Shown piece by piece: positions 1 to 8,567 of a DNA stretch of 64,000 nucleotides. Where the stretch lies: assembly GCA_016795565.1 (NCBI GenBank), contig JAEUGW010000054.1, positions 62,001 to 126,000 of the forward strand, given 5' to 3'. The translations under genes were made by a program, and so were the position numbers. Origin of the DNA: Opitutaceae bacterium (GTDB lineage Bacteria; Verrucomicrobiota; Verrucomicrobiia; Opitutales; Opitutaceae). The notes beneath the pieces are model-generated. The model saw only the letters and a list, made by a program, of their open reading frames with translations. It searched no databases and was not told the DNA's origin. Position 1 is the stretch's first letter, and each line of letters starts with the position of its first letter.

Positions 1-1205
1 GGCCGCCGCGCCGCCCACAGGATCGCCGCGAGGCCCGCGCCGAAGAGCAGCAGCGCGGGCAGCGTGGTCTTCATCAGGAAGGCCACGGGGAAAAACAGCG
101 CCCAGCCCGTCTTGCGGTATTCGCCCATGAAAAAGGCCGGCCGCTCCTTGGCGAACTTGTAGGTGTGGGCGAAGCCCCAGAGATACGCCTCGGGCAGCAG
201 GCGGTGGTCGCGCAGGAAGCCGACGAGCTTCGTCATGCCGGTCGGTTGCGGCGTGCGGAACGCCGGCGTGAACGCGGCGAGCGAGCTGCTGTCGCTCCAC
301 GGCACCTTCTCCTGGTCGAGCACGACGGCCCAGGGGAAATAATAGTCGTGGAAGGCCGACTGTGCGCGGTCGGGCCCCGCAAAGCGGAAGCCGTAGTTGG
401 CCCAGACGAGGACCAGGCTGCCGGCGGCGGCCGCCACCAGCAGCCCGAGCGTGGCGAGCATGACCTGCCCGCGGCGGCGCAACCAGCGCGCGCGGCCCAG
501 GGCCAGCACATACGGCGCGGGGCGCAGCGCGCGCAGCAGCCACAGCACCGCGATGAGCGGCACGATGATGCTGCCCGACATCTTCGAGAGAAAGCAGGCC
601 CCGCAGGCGGCGGCCGCGCCGAGCAGGCGCCACCACGTGGCGCGGTGCAGCAGCCGCCACACGGCCGACAGCGCCGCGAGCGCGCAGGCGGTGAACGCCA
701 GGTCGGAGGTGATGAGCCCGCCGTGCGCGAGCAGGGCGGGGCAGAACACCGCCAGCACCAGGGCCAGCCCGCCGGCGGCGCGGCCGAACAGCCCGCGCGC
801 CCAGCGCCAGATGAGCCAGCAGGTCAGCACGCCGAACAGCGCGATGGCGGCGCGCCCGCGCTGGAGCATCTCGGCCAGCGGGTTGCCGATCCGGTAGAAG
901 AAAATCTCGCCGATGAGGTTGACCTTGGAGTCGATCCAGGTCGGCTCCGTGAGGGCGGGGAACTTCACGTCGTCCATGGCGACCACCGGCAGGGCGGCGA
1001 CCCGCATCGGGAGCGTGCCGTTTTCCGGGTGCAGCCGGTAGTCGTTGAATTTCCAGTAGGAGTAGCCCCCGGTCAGGTGCACGACCTCATCCGCCGTCAC
1101 CCCCATGCGGGGCGAGGTGCTCGCGGCCATCACCCAGTAGAGCAGCAGGGCGAGACCGACGAACAGGCCTTCGGAGAGGCGGCGATGGCGCGGAGACAGG
1201 GCCAT
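1..1205 (-). CDS. GT39/ArnT-like membrane glycosyltransferase, C-terminus cut by window edge
   Basis: About 401 codons are visible; the gene runs off the left edge. The protein starts MALSPRHRR and has a membrane segment at residues 12-27 followed by an acidic first-loop motif TADEVVHL (about residues 38-45), as in GT-C/PMT enzymes that use a polyprenyl-phosphate sugar donor. Many further hydrophobic helices follow. The family transfers a sugar to protein or lipid on the outer face of the inner membrane. It starts 8 bases after the stop of the GT2 gene upstream, so the four genes between 4624 and 1 probably form one operon. The acceptor cannot be told from the sequence. Confidence 0.8.
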   Translation of the reverse strand, partial: MALSPRHRRLSEGLFVGLALLLYWVMAASTSPRMGVTADEVVHLTGGYSYWKFNDYRLHPENGTLPMRVAALPVVAMDDVKFPALTEPTWIDSKVNLIGEIFFYRIGNPLAEMLQRGRAAIALFGVLTCWLIWRWARGLFGRAAGGLALVLAVFCPALLAHGGLITSDLAFTACALAALSAVWRLLHRATWWRLLGAAAACGACFLSKMSGSIIVPLIAVLWLLRALRPAPYVLALGRARWLRRRGQVMLATLGLLVAAAAGSLVLVWANYGFRFAGPDRAQSAFHDYYFPWAVVLDQEKVPWSDSSSLAAFTPAFRTPQPTGMTKLVGFLRDHRLLPEAYLWGFAHTYKFAKERPAFFMGEYRKTGWALFFPVAFLMKTTLPALLLFGAGLAAILWAARR

Positions 1206-1213
1206 GGCGCGGC

Positions 1214-2161
1214 TCAGCGGGAGGGGCCGCGCTTGATGAGATAGAGCGGGCGCTCCTTCACCTCGTCATAGACCCGCGCCAGGTATTCGCCGAGGACGCC
1301 GATGCCGATCAGCTGCACGCCGCCGAGAAACAGCACCAGCGCGGCCAGGGTGGTGAAGCCGGTGGGGGCGGTCTCGATGTTGATCAGGCGCTTGACCACG
1401 TAGTAGAGCCCCAGCGCAAAGCCCGCCGTGCCGACGACGAGGCCGGTGTAGGTGAGCAGGCGCAGCGGCAGGTAGGAGAAGCCGAACACGCCGTCGAAGG
1501 CGTAGCGCGCGAGCCGGCGCAGGGTCTGCTGCGGCTGGCCGGCGGCGCGCTCCTGGCGGTCGTAGTGGATCTCCGCCGTGGCGAAGCCGACCCAGGAGCG
1601 CATGCCGGGGAAGAAGCGGTGCCGCTCGGGCAGGCGGTTCATGGCGTCCACCGCCTGGCGGTCGAGCAGGCCGAAGGTGCCGGTGTTGGCCTCGATGGGA
1701 AAGTCGGAGATGCGGTTGAAGAGGCGGTGGAATACATCCATGCCGAGGCGGCGCGAGCCCGTCTCCTGCCGCGAGCGGCGCACGGCGCGCACCACCTCGG
1801 CCCCGCCGCGCCATTGCGCGACCAGCTCCGGGATGCACTCGGGCGGATCCTGCAGGTCCGCGTCCATGGTGACGACCGCCGCGCCCCCGGCGTGGGCGAG
1901 GCCGGCGGCCAGCGCGGCCTGGAAGCCGAAGTTCCGGCTGAGCTCGAGCAGCGCGAAGCGCGGGTCGCGCGCGGCCTGGGCGCGGACCAGCTCCGCCGAG
2001 CGGTCCCGGCTGCCGTCGTCCACCAGCAGCGCATCCCACGCCACCGCCGGGTGGGCGTCGAAGACCGCGGTCAGGCGCGCCAGCAACTCGGGCAGGACTT
2101 CCTCCTCGTTGAAAATCGGCAGGACGATGGTGACGGAGGATTGGGCCGGGGACGGAGCCAT
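1214..2161 (-). CDS. GT2 polyprenyl-phosphate glycosyltransferase (ArnC/GtrB-like)
   Basis: A cytoplasmic GT-A domain opens with TIVLPIFNEEE and carries the metal-binding motif MDADLQDPPE. The last quarter has two long hydrophobic helices (YTGLVVGTAGFALGLYYVV and LAALVLFLGGVQLIGIGVL). That is the ArnC/GtrB/DPM layout: a sugar is moved from a nucleotide donor to undecaprenyl phosphate, and a GT-C enzyme then uses it, here probably the gene downstream. The start at 2161 (MAPSPAQ) is chosen because the extension to 2200 has no family match. Neither start shows a clear Shine-Dalgarno sequence. The length of 315 residues is normal for the family. Confidence 0.88.
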   Translation of the reverse strand: MAPSPAQSSVTIVLPIFNEEEVLPELLARLTAVFDAHPAVAWDALLVDDGSRDRSAELVRAQAARDPRFALLELSRNFGFQAALAAGLAHAGGAAVVTMDADLQDPPECIPELVAQWRGGAEVVRAVRRSRQETGSRRLGMDVFHRLFNRISDFPIEANTGTFGLLDRQAVDAMNRLPERHRFFPGMRSWVGFATAEIHYDRQERAAGQPQQTLRRLARYAFDGVFGFSYLPLRLLTYTGLVVGTAGFALGLYYVVKRLINIETAPTGFTTLAALVLFLGGVQLIGIGVLGEYLARVYDEVKERPLYLIKRGPSR

Positions 2162-2239
2162 GCTGGTCAGGATGAAGGCAGAAGCGCGCGGGCAGTGCAA
2201 GCGGCCGAACCGTGAAACGGATCTTAATCTCCGCGCGGC

Positions 2240-3919
2240 TCAGGGCGCGGCGGGTGGTGCGTAGATCTCGAAATACACCGTCTGCCCGACGCGCTGGCCG
2301 TGGGCGCGGACCCAGTTCTGCACGGCATAATAGCTCCACCCCGTGCCCAGCGGGGCGAGGGTGTAGCTGAGCTCGGAGATCAGCACGCGCTGCACCAGGA
2401 TGCGGCTGTTGGGCGGGAGTTGGCGGATGGCGCCGGTCATCCGGTCCACGCTGTGCTGATCGTAGCCGAGCTCGGTGATCTGCGGCCACTCGCAGGGCAG
2501 GGGGTTGCGCTGCGGGCTGCGGATCCAGACGGCGGCGCAGTCGGTCAGCAGCGCGTAGGGCGTGCCCTCGGCTTCGAACTGATCGAGCTGCCGCCGCAGG
2601 TCCTGCAGCACGGCAAAGGTGCGGACGTTCGTGCGCAGCCCGGCCGCGCCGGGGAACACCGGGCCGGCCTCGAAGGTCAGCTCCGCCGCCGCGGCATCGC
2701 GGTAGGGATACAGTTGGCGGGCGTGCCGGAACGCCAGGCTGACGACCGCGAGCATCACCAGCGCCGCGAGCGCGGCCCGGCGGCCGCCGGGCGCGGCCGC
2801 CGCCGCGGGTGGCGAGGCCGACAGGTGCGAAGCCCGCCAGATCACCACCAGCAGCAGGCCGGCGGCGAGCGCCGGGCTGTTCCAGCCGATGGAAATGGCG
2901 GTCACCCAGGCGAGCGCCAGGCCGGCGACGAGCGGCAGCCGGTCCGCGGTGAGTCCGCGGCGAATCGCGGCGACGGCCAGCGTCAGCCCCAGCGCGAGTC
3001 CGAAGAGGCCGTAGGCCGCCGCGTGGAAGGGGCCCGGGCCCTGGGTGAGGCGATGGGCCGCCAGGCCGGCCGCAAGCACCGGCACGCCCAGGGCCAGCGC
3101 CCCGGCGGTGGCGGCGTGGCGGGAACCGACGCGGTGGATGAGGGCGGCGGCCAGCGCGCCGGCCGCGATGGCGGGGAGGAAGCCCGGCGCGTCGAGGTAG
3201 TTCTGCCAGGCGACGCTGCGGAAGGCCCCGCCCGGCGAGGTGACTTGCCGGAGGAAATCAGGCAGGCAGCCGGCCGCCAGCGTAGCGCCGAGATAGGCCA
3301 GCGGAGGCAGCGCCGCCCAGAACATCGCGCGCCACTTGCGCGGATCGGGGATGGCCAGCAGGAGGAGCGGGCCGAACAGCGCGAAATTCTGCCGGCAGAG
3401 CGCGGCGAGCCCGGCGCAAACGAACGCCGCGCGGAGGCCGCCCGGCGTGCCGCGCGCGGCGAGCCACACGGCGGCGGTGCCGAGCAACAGTCCGTCCAGG
3501 CTGTGCCAGGCCATGACCGGGAAGACGTGCGCGGTGAGGAAAAACGCGGCGGCATACAGCGGGTAGCGCACGCTCCAGGCGGCGCGGCCGGGCTGCGCCA
3601 AGCCGCTCCACAGCCAGGCGATGCCGCCGATGGTGAGCCAGCCCCACAGGCGGGAGAGCCAGATGGTGTAGTCGCCGCCCAGCCACACCAGCGGGATTTG
3701 CAAGACGGCGGAAAGGGCGGGCCGCACGAAGATGAAGTCCCGGTGGGGGAATTCGCCGTCGGCCATGCGCCGTGCCACGGCCTGCATCCAGCCGTCGTCG
3801 GTCGGGTTGAAGCCGATCCATGAAAATCCGAGGTGGCAGGCCAGCGGCAGCAACGGCCAGGCCCACGGGGCCAGGCGGGCCAGCGGCGGGGAGGCGGGGG
3901 CGGGGGCGCTGGCGTGCAC
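2240..3919 (-). CDS. GT-C type multi-pass membrane glycosyltransferase
   Basis: This 559-residue polytopic protein has roughly ten to twelve hydrophobic stretches and a soluble C-terminal third. The first periplasmic loop holds GFNPTDDGWM and GEFPHRDFIFVRPALS, resembling the catalytic acidic loop of GT-C enzymes. It lies 15 bases after a DPM1-like GT2 gene and 78 bases before the ArnC-like gene. A role as the membrane transferase using a polyprenyl-linked sugar is inferred from this context. No close family could be named from the sequence alone. Confidence 0.7.
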   Translation of the reverse strand: MHASAPAPASPPLARLAPWAWPLLPLACHLGFSWIGFNPTDDGWMQAVARRMADGEFPHRDFIFVRPALSAVLQIPLVWLGGDYTIWLSRLWGWLTIGGIAWLWSGLAQPGRAAWSVRYPLYAAAFFLTAHVFPVMAWHSLDGLLLGTAAVWLAARGTPGGLRAAFVCAGLAALCRQNFALFGPLLLLAIPDPRKWRAMFWAALPPLAYLGATLAAGCLPDFLRQVTSPGGAFRSVAWQNYLDAPGFLPAIAAGALAAALIHRVGSRHAATAGALALGVPVLAAGLAAHRLTQGPGPFHAAAYGLFGLALGLTLAVAAIRRGLTADRLPLVAGLALAWVTAISIGWNSPALAAGLLLVVIWRASHLSASPPAAAAAPGGRRAALAALVMLAVVSLAFRHARQLYPYRDAAAAELTFEAGPVFPGAAGLRTNVRTFAVLQDLRRQLDQFEAEGTPYALLTDCAAVWIRSPQRNPLPCEWPQITELGYDQHSVDRMTGAIRQLPPNSRILVQRVLISELSYTLAPLGTGWSYYAVQNWVRAHGQRVGQTVYFEIYAPPAAP

Positions 3920-3934
3920 GCGGAGCCGGGCCGC

Positions 3935-4624
3935 TCAGCCGAGGTTGTATTTCACGATGGCGTAGAGGGCGCGGAAGCCGTCGCGCCAGCCGATCTTCTT
4001 CCCCTCGGCGTAGGTGCGGCCGTAGTAGCTGATGCCCACCTCGTAGATGCGGCACTCGGGCAGCTTCGCCACCTTGGCCGTGATCTCCGGCTCGAAGCCG
4101 AACCGGTTTTCCTGGATCTTGATCTGCGCGAGAATCTCGCGGCGGAACAGCTTGTAGCAGGTCTCCATGTCCGTGAGGTTGAGGTTGGTGAACATGTTCG
4201 AGAGCAGCGTGAGGAAGCGGTTGCCGACCATGTGCCAGAAATAGACGACGCGGTGCGCCTCGGCGCCCATGAAGCGCGAGCCGAAGACCACGTCGGCCTT
4301 GCCGTCGAGCACGGGCTTGAGCAGGCGCGGGTATTCCTGCGGATCGTATTCGAGGTCGGCGTCCTGCACGATGACGACGTCGCCCGTCGCGGCGGCGAAG
4401 CCCGTGCGCAGCGCGGCGCCCTTGCCCTGGTTGAACTCGTGGTAGATGACGCGGGTCACCAGCGGCTCGATCTCGGCGCGCAGGAGGTCGCGGGTGCCGT
4501 CGGCCGAGCAGTCATCCACGATGATGATCTCCTTGTCGGCCACCGGCGCGGCGCGCACGGCGTCCACGATGGTGCGGATGGTTTTGCGCTCGTTGTAGCA
4601 GGGAATGACGATCGAGAGCTTCAT
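3935..4624 (-). CDS. GT2 dolichyl/polyprenyl-phosphate sugar transferase (DPM1-like)
   Basis: This 229-residue single-domain GT-A enzyme starts [16 protein letters not shown]. It has the nucleotide-binding motif [16 protein letters not shown] near residue 35 and the metal motif [13 protein letters not shown] near residue 83. It lacks the C-terminal membrane pair seen in the ArnC-like paralogue two genes downstream, matching bacterial DPM1-like enzymes that charge a polyprenyl phosphate at the membrane surface. It is the first gene of the minus-strand glycosyltransferase run and faces the divergent gene at 4729. Confidence 0.88.
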   Translation of the reverse strand: MKLSIVIPCYNERKTIRTIVDAVRAAPVADKEIIIVDDCSADGTRDLLRAEIEPLVTRVIYHEFNQGKGAALRTGFAAATGDVVIVQDADLEYDPQEYPRLLKPVLDGKADVVFGSRFMGAEAHRVVYFWHMVGNRFLTLLSNMFTNLNLTDMETCYKLFRREILAQIKIQENRFGFEPEITAKVAKLPECRIYEVGISYYGRTYAEGKKIGWRDGFRALYAIVKYNLG

Positions 4625-4728
4625 GCAGCAGGGGCCGTCACGCTAGCGGCGGTCCCGGGCTAGGAAAGCCTTTTCAAGCCGGTGCCTCCGCCCTTGACGG
4701 CGGCGAAGCGCCCCGGGCATGGTGCGCC

Positions 4729-5406
4729 ATGGCCGAATCCGCTCCGCGTCCCAACCGCCCCCTGCTGCTCAAGTTGATCGCGGCGGGAGTCGGGGTGCTC
4801 GTGGTGGCCGCCCTCGTGGCGCGCGGCCTCGACCTGAAAGGGCTGCTGGCGCAGGGGCTGGCGCTGATCCGCGACGCGGGGCCGGCGGCCTTTTTCGGCG
4901 CGATGGCCCTGCTGCCCTCGTTTGGCGTGCCGCTGTCGCCCTTTTCCCTGACGGCCGGGTCGGTCTTTGCGGCCAGCCTGGGCATGCCGCTGGTCATCGG
5001 CCTGGCGCTGGCGGCCATCTCCTTCAACATCCTGTTCTCCTATTTTCTCGCCCGCCGGGCGTTCCGGCCGCTGCTGGAGAAACTGGTGGTCAGGCTGGGC
5101 TACAAGTTGCCCGCGGTCGCGGCCGACGACGCCACCGACCTCATCATCCTGCTGCGCGTCACCCCGGGCGTGCCGTTTCCCGTGCAAAATTACCTCCTGG
5201 GCCTCGCGCAGGTGCCGGTGGTCAGGTATGCGGTGATCTCCTTCGCCGTGCAGTGGTCGTTCAACACGGCCTTCATCCTCTTCGGCGACGCGCTGCTGCA
5301 CGGGAAGGGCAAGCTGGCGCTGCTCGGCCTGGGCGGCCTGGCGGCGCTCACCGCGGGCACGCACCTCGTGCGGAAACACTACGGGCGGAAGAAATCCGGC
5401 GCATGA
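4729..5406 (+). CDS. VTT-domain membrane protein (TVP38/TMEM64, DedA superfamily)
   Basis: The 225-residue protein has an N-terminal membrane helix (residues 13-30) and the VTT core: a re-entrant LPSFGVPLSPFSLTAGSVF segment and the RVTPGVPFPVQNYLLGL motif with conserved Pro and Gly. Relatives act as lipid scramblases or flippases in the inner membrane. The stop overlaps the xseA start as ATGA (5403-5406), so the two are translationally coupled. The link to a DNA exonuclease is probably only shared transcription. The second of two nearby ATGs (4719 and 4729) is used because it alone gives this frame. Confidence 0.85.
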   Translation: MAESAPRPNRPLLLKLIAAGVGVLVVAALVARGLDLKGLLAQGLALIRDAGPAAFFGAMALLPSFGVPLSPFSLTAGSVFAASLGMPLVIGLALAAISFNILFSYFLARRAFRPLLEKLVVRLGYKLPAVAADDATDLIILLRVTPGVPFPVQNYLLGLAQVPVVRYAVISFAVQWSFNTAFILFGDALLHGKGKLALLGLGGLAALTAGTHLVRKHYGRKKSGA

Positions 5407-6683
5407 AACCGGCCGACACCTCCCTCGGGGATGCCGGGCGGGTGCAGGGCGTCACCGAGTTCACCCGCCGCGTGAAGGAGCTGCTCGAGGGCGGCCTCGC
5501 CCCCTGCTGGGTTGCGGGGGAAGTCTCGAACCTCCGCGCGCAGGCCAGCGGCCATGTGTATTTTTCCCTCAAGGACGCCGGCGCGCAGCTCGGCTGCGTG
5601 CTTTTCCGCGGCGACGCCGCGCGCCAGGGCCTGGCCCTGCGCGACGGGTTGCAGGTGCTGGCCTACGGCGAGGTCAGCGTCTATGAGGCGCGCGGCCAGT
5701 ATCAGCTGGTGGTGCGGGCGCTCATCGACCACGGCGCCGGCCGGCTCCGGCAGGAGTTCGAGCAGCTCAAGCAGCGCCTCGCCGCGGAGGGGCTCTTCGC
5801 TGCCGCCCGCAAGCAGCCGCTGCCGCTCCTGCCGCGCACCGTGGGCTTCATCACATCGCCCACCGGCGCGGCGGTGCAGGATTTCATCCGCATTCTCACG
5901 CGGCGCGGCTGGACCGGCCGGCTTGTCATCCTCCCGGCCAAGGTGCAGGGCGAGGGTGCCGCCGCCGAGCTGACCGCCATGGTGCGCACCGCCGAGGCGC
6001 TGAATATCTTCGACCTGCTCGTCATCGGCCGGGGCGGCGGCAGCGCCGAGGACCTGTGGGCCTTCAACGAGGAGCCGCTGGTGCGCGCCGTCGCGGACTG
6101 CGGCGTGCCCATCATCTCGGCCGTCGGCCACGAGATCGACACCACGCTCTGCGACTACGCCGCCGACGCGCGCGCCGAGACGCCCAGCGGCGCGGCCGAG
6201 CTCATCTCCAGCCACTATCTCGCTGCGACCGAGCGCCTGCAGGCCGCCGCCGCCGGCATGGCGGCCGCACTCGAAAACGCCCTCGCCGGGGCCGCCGGCA
6301 AACTCGACCACGCGCGCAGCCGCCTGCGGTTGCTGGCTCCGACCGCGGTCATCGAGTCGAACCACCTGCGGCTCGACGACCTCGGCAACCGCCTCGGCGC
6401 GGCGCTGCGCTCCGCGGTGCAGGGCCGGCGCGAAACCCTCGGCGCGGCGCGGCTGCGCCTGGTGTCCGCCTCGCCGGAAAAACGCGTCCAACTCGAGTCC
6501 CACCGCCTGCTCGCGCTGTGGAAGCGCCTGGAGTCGGCCAGCCCGGCCTCGGTGCTCAAGCGCGGCTACGCCATCGTGCGCGACGAGTCGGGCCAGCCGG
6601 TTGCCCGCGCCATGGGCCTCAAGCCCGGCCAGGCACTGGTCAACGAGTTCCACGACGGCCAGGTGCGCGTGCGGGCGGAATAG
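5403..6683 (+). CDS. xseA: Exodeoxyribonuclease VII large subunit
   Basis: This 426-residue protein has an N-terminal OB fold (VAGEVSNLRAQASGHVYFSL, residues 38-57), the catalytic core with FITSPTGAAVQD and VIGRGGGSAEDLWAFNEE, then the DYAADARAETPSGAAEL segment and a long helical region ending in an RGYAIV stretch. ExoVII degrades single-stranded DNA to oligonucleotides in both directions. The start at 5403 gives the family N-terminus; an in-frame extension upstream runs inside the VTT gene and is not coding. No small-subunit gene (xseB) follows, so it must lie elsewhere. Confidence 0.96.
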   Translation: MKPADTSLGDAGRVQGVTEFTRRVKELLEGGLAPCWVAGEVSNLRAQASGHVYFSLKDAGAQLGCVLFRGDAARQGLALRDGLQVLAYGEVSVYEARGQYQLVVRALIDHGAGRLRQEFEQLKQRLAAEGLFAAARKQPLPLLPRTVGFITSPTGAAVQDFIRILTRRGWTGRLVILPAKVQGEGAAAELTAMVRTAEALNIFDLLVIGRGGGSAEDLWAFNEEPLVRAVADCGVPIISAVGHEIDTTLCDYAADARAETPSGAAELISSHYLAATERLQAAAAGMAAALENALAGAAGKLDHARSRLRLLAPTAVIESNHLRLDDLGNRLGAALRSAVQGRRETLGAARLRLVSASPEKRVQLESHRLLALWKRLESASPASVLKRGYAIVRDESGQPVARAMGLKPGQALVNEFHDGQVRVRAE

Positions 6684-6750
6684 AGCGGGCATTGGTGACT
6701 CTTATGGAGGCGGGTTTGCCAAAGCGCGCTTTTGACTCATTCTTTTTTCC

Positions 6751-7386
6751 ATGAAGCCCCGGTCACTCTGGATCACCGCCCTGGTTGGCGCAGCCGCGCT
6801 GGCTGCCGCCGGGCTCACCGCCGCCGACAACAAGATGAAATCCACCCACCTGCCCGCCGCCAAGGATGCCCTGCAATGCAAGCCCGGCGAGATCTCCGCC
6901 TGCGGCCTGCCGTCGAACGTCGTCATCGACATGAGCAAGACGAAGGTGCGGCGCACCGACGCGGAGTGGCAAAAGCTGCTCACGCCGCGCCAGTTTCAGG
7001 TCGCGCGCCAGCAGGGCACGGAGCCGCCGTTCCAGAACGAATACTGGGATCATCACGCCGACGGCGTCTATTTCTCCGTGTGCAGCGACACGCCGCTGTT
7101 CGACAGCCGCGACAAGTTCGACTCCGGCACGGGCTGGCCGAGCTTCACCAAGCCGATCGAGCAGGCGCTGGTCGGCGAGACCAAGGACACCAGTTACGGC
7201 ATGGTGCGCATCGAGGTGCACAGCAACGTGGACGGCGCGCACCTCGGGCATGTGTTTGACGACGGCCCGCGTCCGACCGGCCTGCGCTACTGCATCAACT
7301 CCGCCTCACTCCGCTTCATGCCCCGCGCCGAATACGAGGCGTGGGTGGCGAAGAACAGCACCGCGAAACAGAAACCTGAAAGCTGA
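6751..7386 (+). CDS. msrB: Exported peptide-methionine (R)-S-oxide reductase
   Basis: The protein has a signal peptide ([16 protein letters not shown], residues 10-25) and then an MsrB domain with [19 protein letters not shown] and the catalytic [11 protein letters not shown] cysteine. It reduces the R epimer of oxidised methionine, here probably in the periplasm. The two CxxC zinc pairs of E. coli MsrB are absent; only a single Cys (SVCSDTP) remains in the first position. The GCGWPSF resolving cysteine of some MsrBs is Thr here. It stands alone, 67 bases after xseA and convergent with the next gene. Confidence 0.93.
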   Translation: MKPRSLWITALVGAAALAAAGLTAADNKMKSTHLPAAKDALQCKPGEISACGLPSNVVIDMSKTKVRRTDAEWQKLLTPRQFQVARQQGTEPPFQNEYWDHHADGVYFSVCSDTPLFDSRDKFDSGTGWPSFTKPIEQALVGETKDTSYGMVRIEVHSNVDGAHLGHVFDDGPRPTGLRYCINSASLRFMPRAEYEAWVAKNSTAKQKPES

Positions 7387-7418
7387 GACCTGAAACCCGA
7401 AGGGGTTTAGGCAGAACC

Positions 7419-8480
7419 TTACGCCGCGCGGCGGCGCCAGACGGCAAGGCCCAGCACCCCGGCGCCGAACAGCAGCGCGCAGGTGGACGGCTCGGGGATG
7501 GCAGCGACCGAATAGCCGAGGTCCTGCAGGAAAGCGGCGTCGAGTTCCGTCAGTGTCTTGCGCGTGCCCGTGACGATGGACGGGCCCATCACGACCTCTT
7601 GGGAAAGGGAGCCAGCCAGAGTCAGGCTCATTGTGTTGTCGGCGATGTGTGCGCCGCTGCCGGTGTCGATGAGATTGGCGCCCGTGCCGTGCTCCGCGAT
7701 GGCCTGCGTGCCCAACCAGGAGGCGCCGCTGACATTGCCGTCCCAGGTCGCCCCCGTGCCGAAGCCCATCGAGTGGAGGATCTCGTGGAGGGCGACGGAG
7801 TAGAAGTCATTGAGGCCGCCCCCGACGCCGGTCGCGTGGTTGAAGTGCCAGTAAGTGCTGAGGTCGCCGTCGGCCGAGCCGTTGTTATCGGCGTCGTTGT
7901 CGAACCAGAGAGTGCCGGCGATGGCGCCATAGTTGAGACTGTAGGCGCCATCGGTGGCGCCGAGGGTGAAGTTGCCGCTGAAGTTGCCGATCACCGGGCC
8001 GCCGCCGCGCATCATGACGGCGTTCGACGCGGTGTTCATGGCGCTGACGGCCGCCACCCAGTTTGACTCCGTGCCGCCGCCGCCGAAGTTGAGCCCCATG
8101 CCCGCCGGTCCGCCCTGGCCGAGCGTGGACCCGCTGAGTGAGCGCATGCCCACGAACACCCGGAATTCGCCAGCGGCGGCGGAATAGCTGGTCAGCTCGA
8201 CGGCCGCCGCCGTGGTGGGATTGGAGAAGGACAGCTTCCAGTCAGCCGTCGCGGTGGTGCCGCTGACGTTGCCGGTGAAACTCATGCTCGACGGCGAAAT
8301 CGCGCCGAGCGGCGAGGTGATGAGATTGCTGAGATCGGTGGCGGCCTGCTCGAGAGCGGCCTTGGCGACGAGGTTGGAGGTGAAAAATCCGGTCGAGTCG
8401 TAGGTGTAGTCGAGGACGACGGTGAACGCCTGGGCCTTCGCGGCGAACAGAGCGACCAGGAGGAAGCGGGACGTCTTCAT
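7419..8480 (-). CDS. PEP-CTERM sorted zinc metalloprotease-like protein
   Basis: A short signal peptide (RFLLVALFAAKAQA) is followed by a Gly/Ala/Ser/Asn-rich exported region and a zinc site HEILHSMGFG near residue 238, giving the HExxHxxGF core of metzincin-like proteases. The protein ends in a PEP-CTERM tail: IPEPST, a hydrophobic helix and WRRRAA. In the family that tail is cut by an exosortase and the protein is displayed at the surface or secreted. No exosortase lies in the window. Activity is inferred from the zinc motif only; the substrate is unknown. Confidence 0.85.
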   Translation of the reverse strand: MKTSRFLLVALFAAKAQAFTVVLDYTYDSTGFFTSNLVAKAALEQAATDLSNLITSPLGAISPSSMSFTGNVSGTTATADWKLSFSNPTTAAAVELTSYSAAAGEFRVFVGMRSLSGSTLGQGGPAGMGLNFGGGGTESNWVAAVSAMNTASNAVMMRGGGPVIGNFSGNFTLGATDGAYSLNYGAIAGTLWFDNDADNNGSADGDLSTYWHFNHATGVGGGLNDFYSVALHEILHSMGFGTGATWDGNVSGASWLGTQAIAEHGTGANLIDTGSGAHIADNTMSLTLAGSLSQEVVMGPSIVTGTRKTLTELDAAFLQDLGYSVAAIPEPSTCALLFGAGVLGLAVWRRRAA

Positions 8481-8567
8481 GGGCGGGCGGGGTGCACCCG
8501 GCAGCCTGCCGGGCAGCGTCCCAAAGGCAACCCAGCAGTCGGGGTGTGTAGTGGTTATTAGGCACCC

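Noticed and set aside
4719-5402. N-terminal extension of the xseA frame through the VTT gene
   Set aside because: The extension is Arg/Gly/Ala-rich and overlaps a well-formed membrane protein in another frame; the ATG at 5403 gives the normal ExoVII N-terminus.
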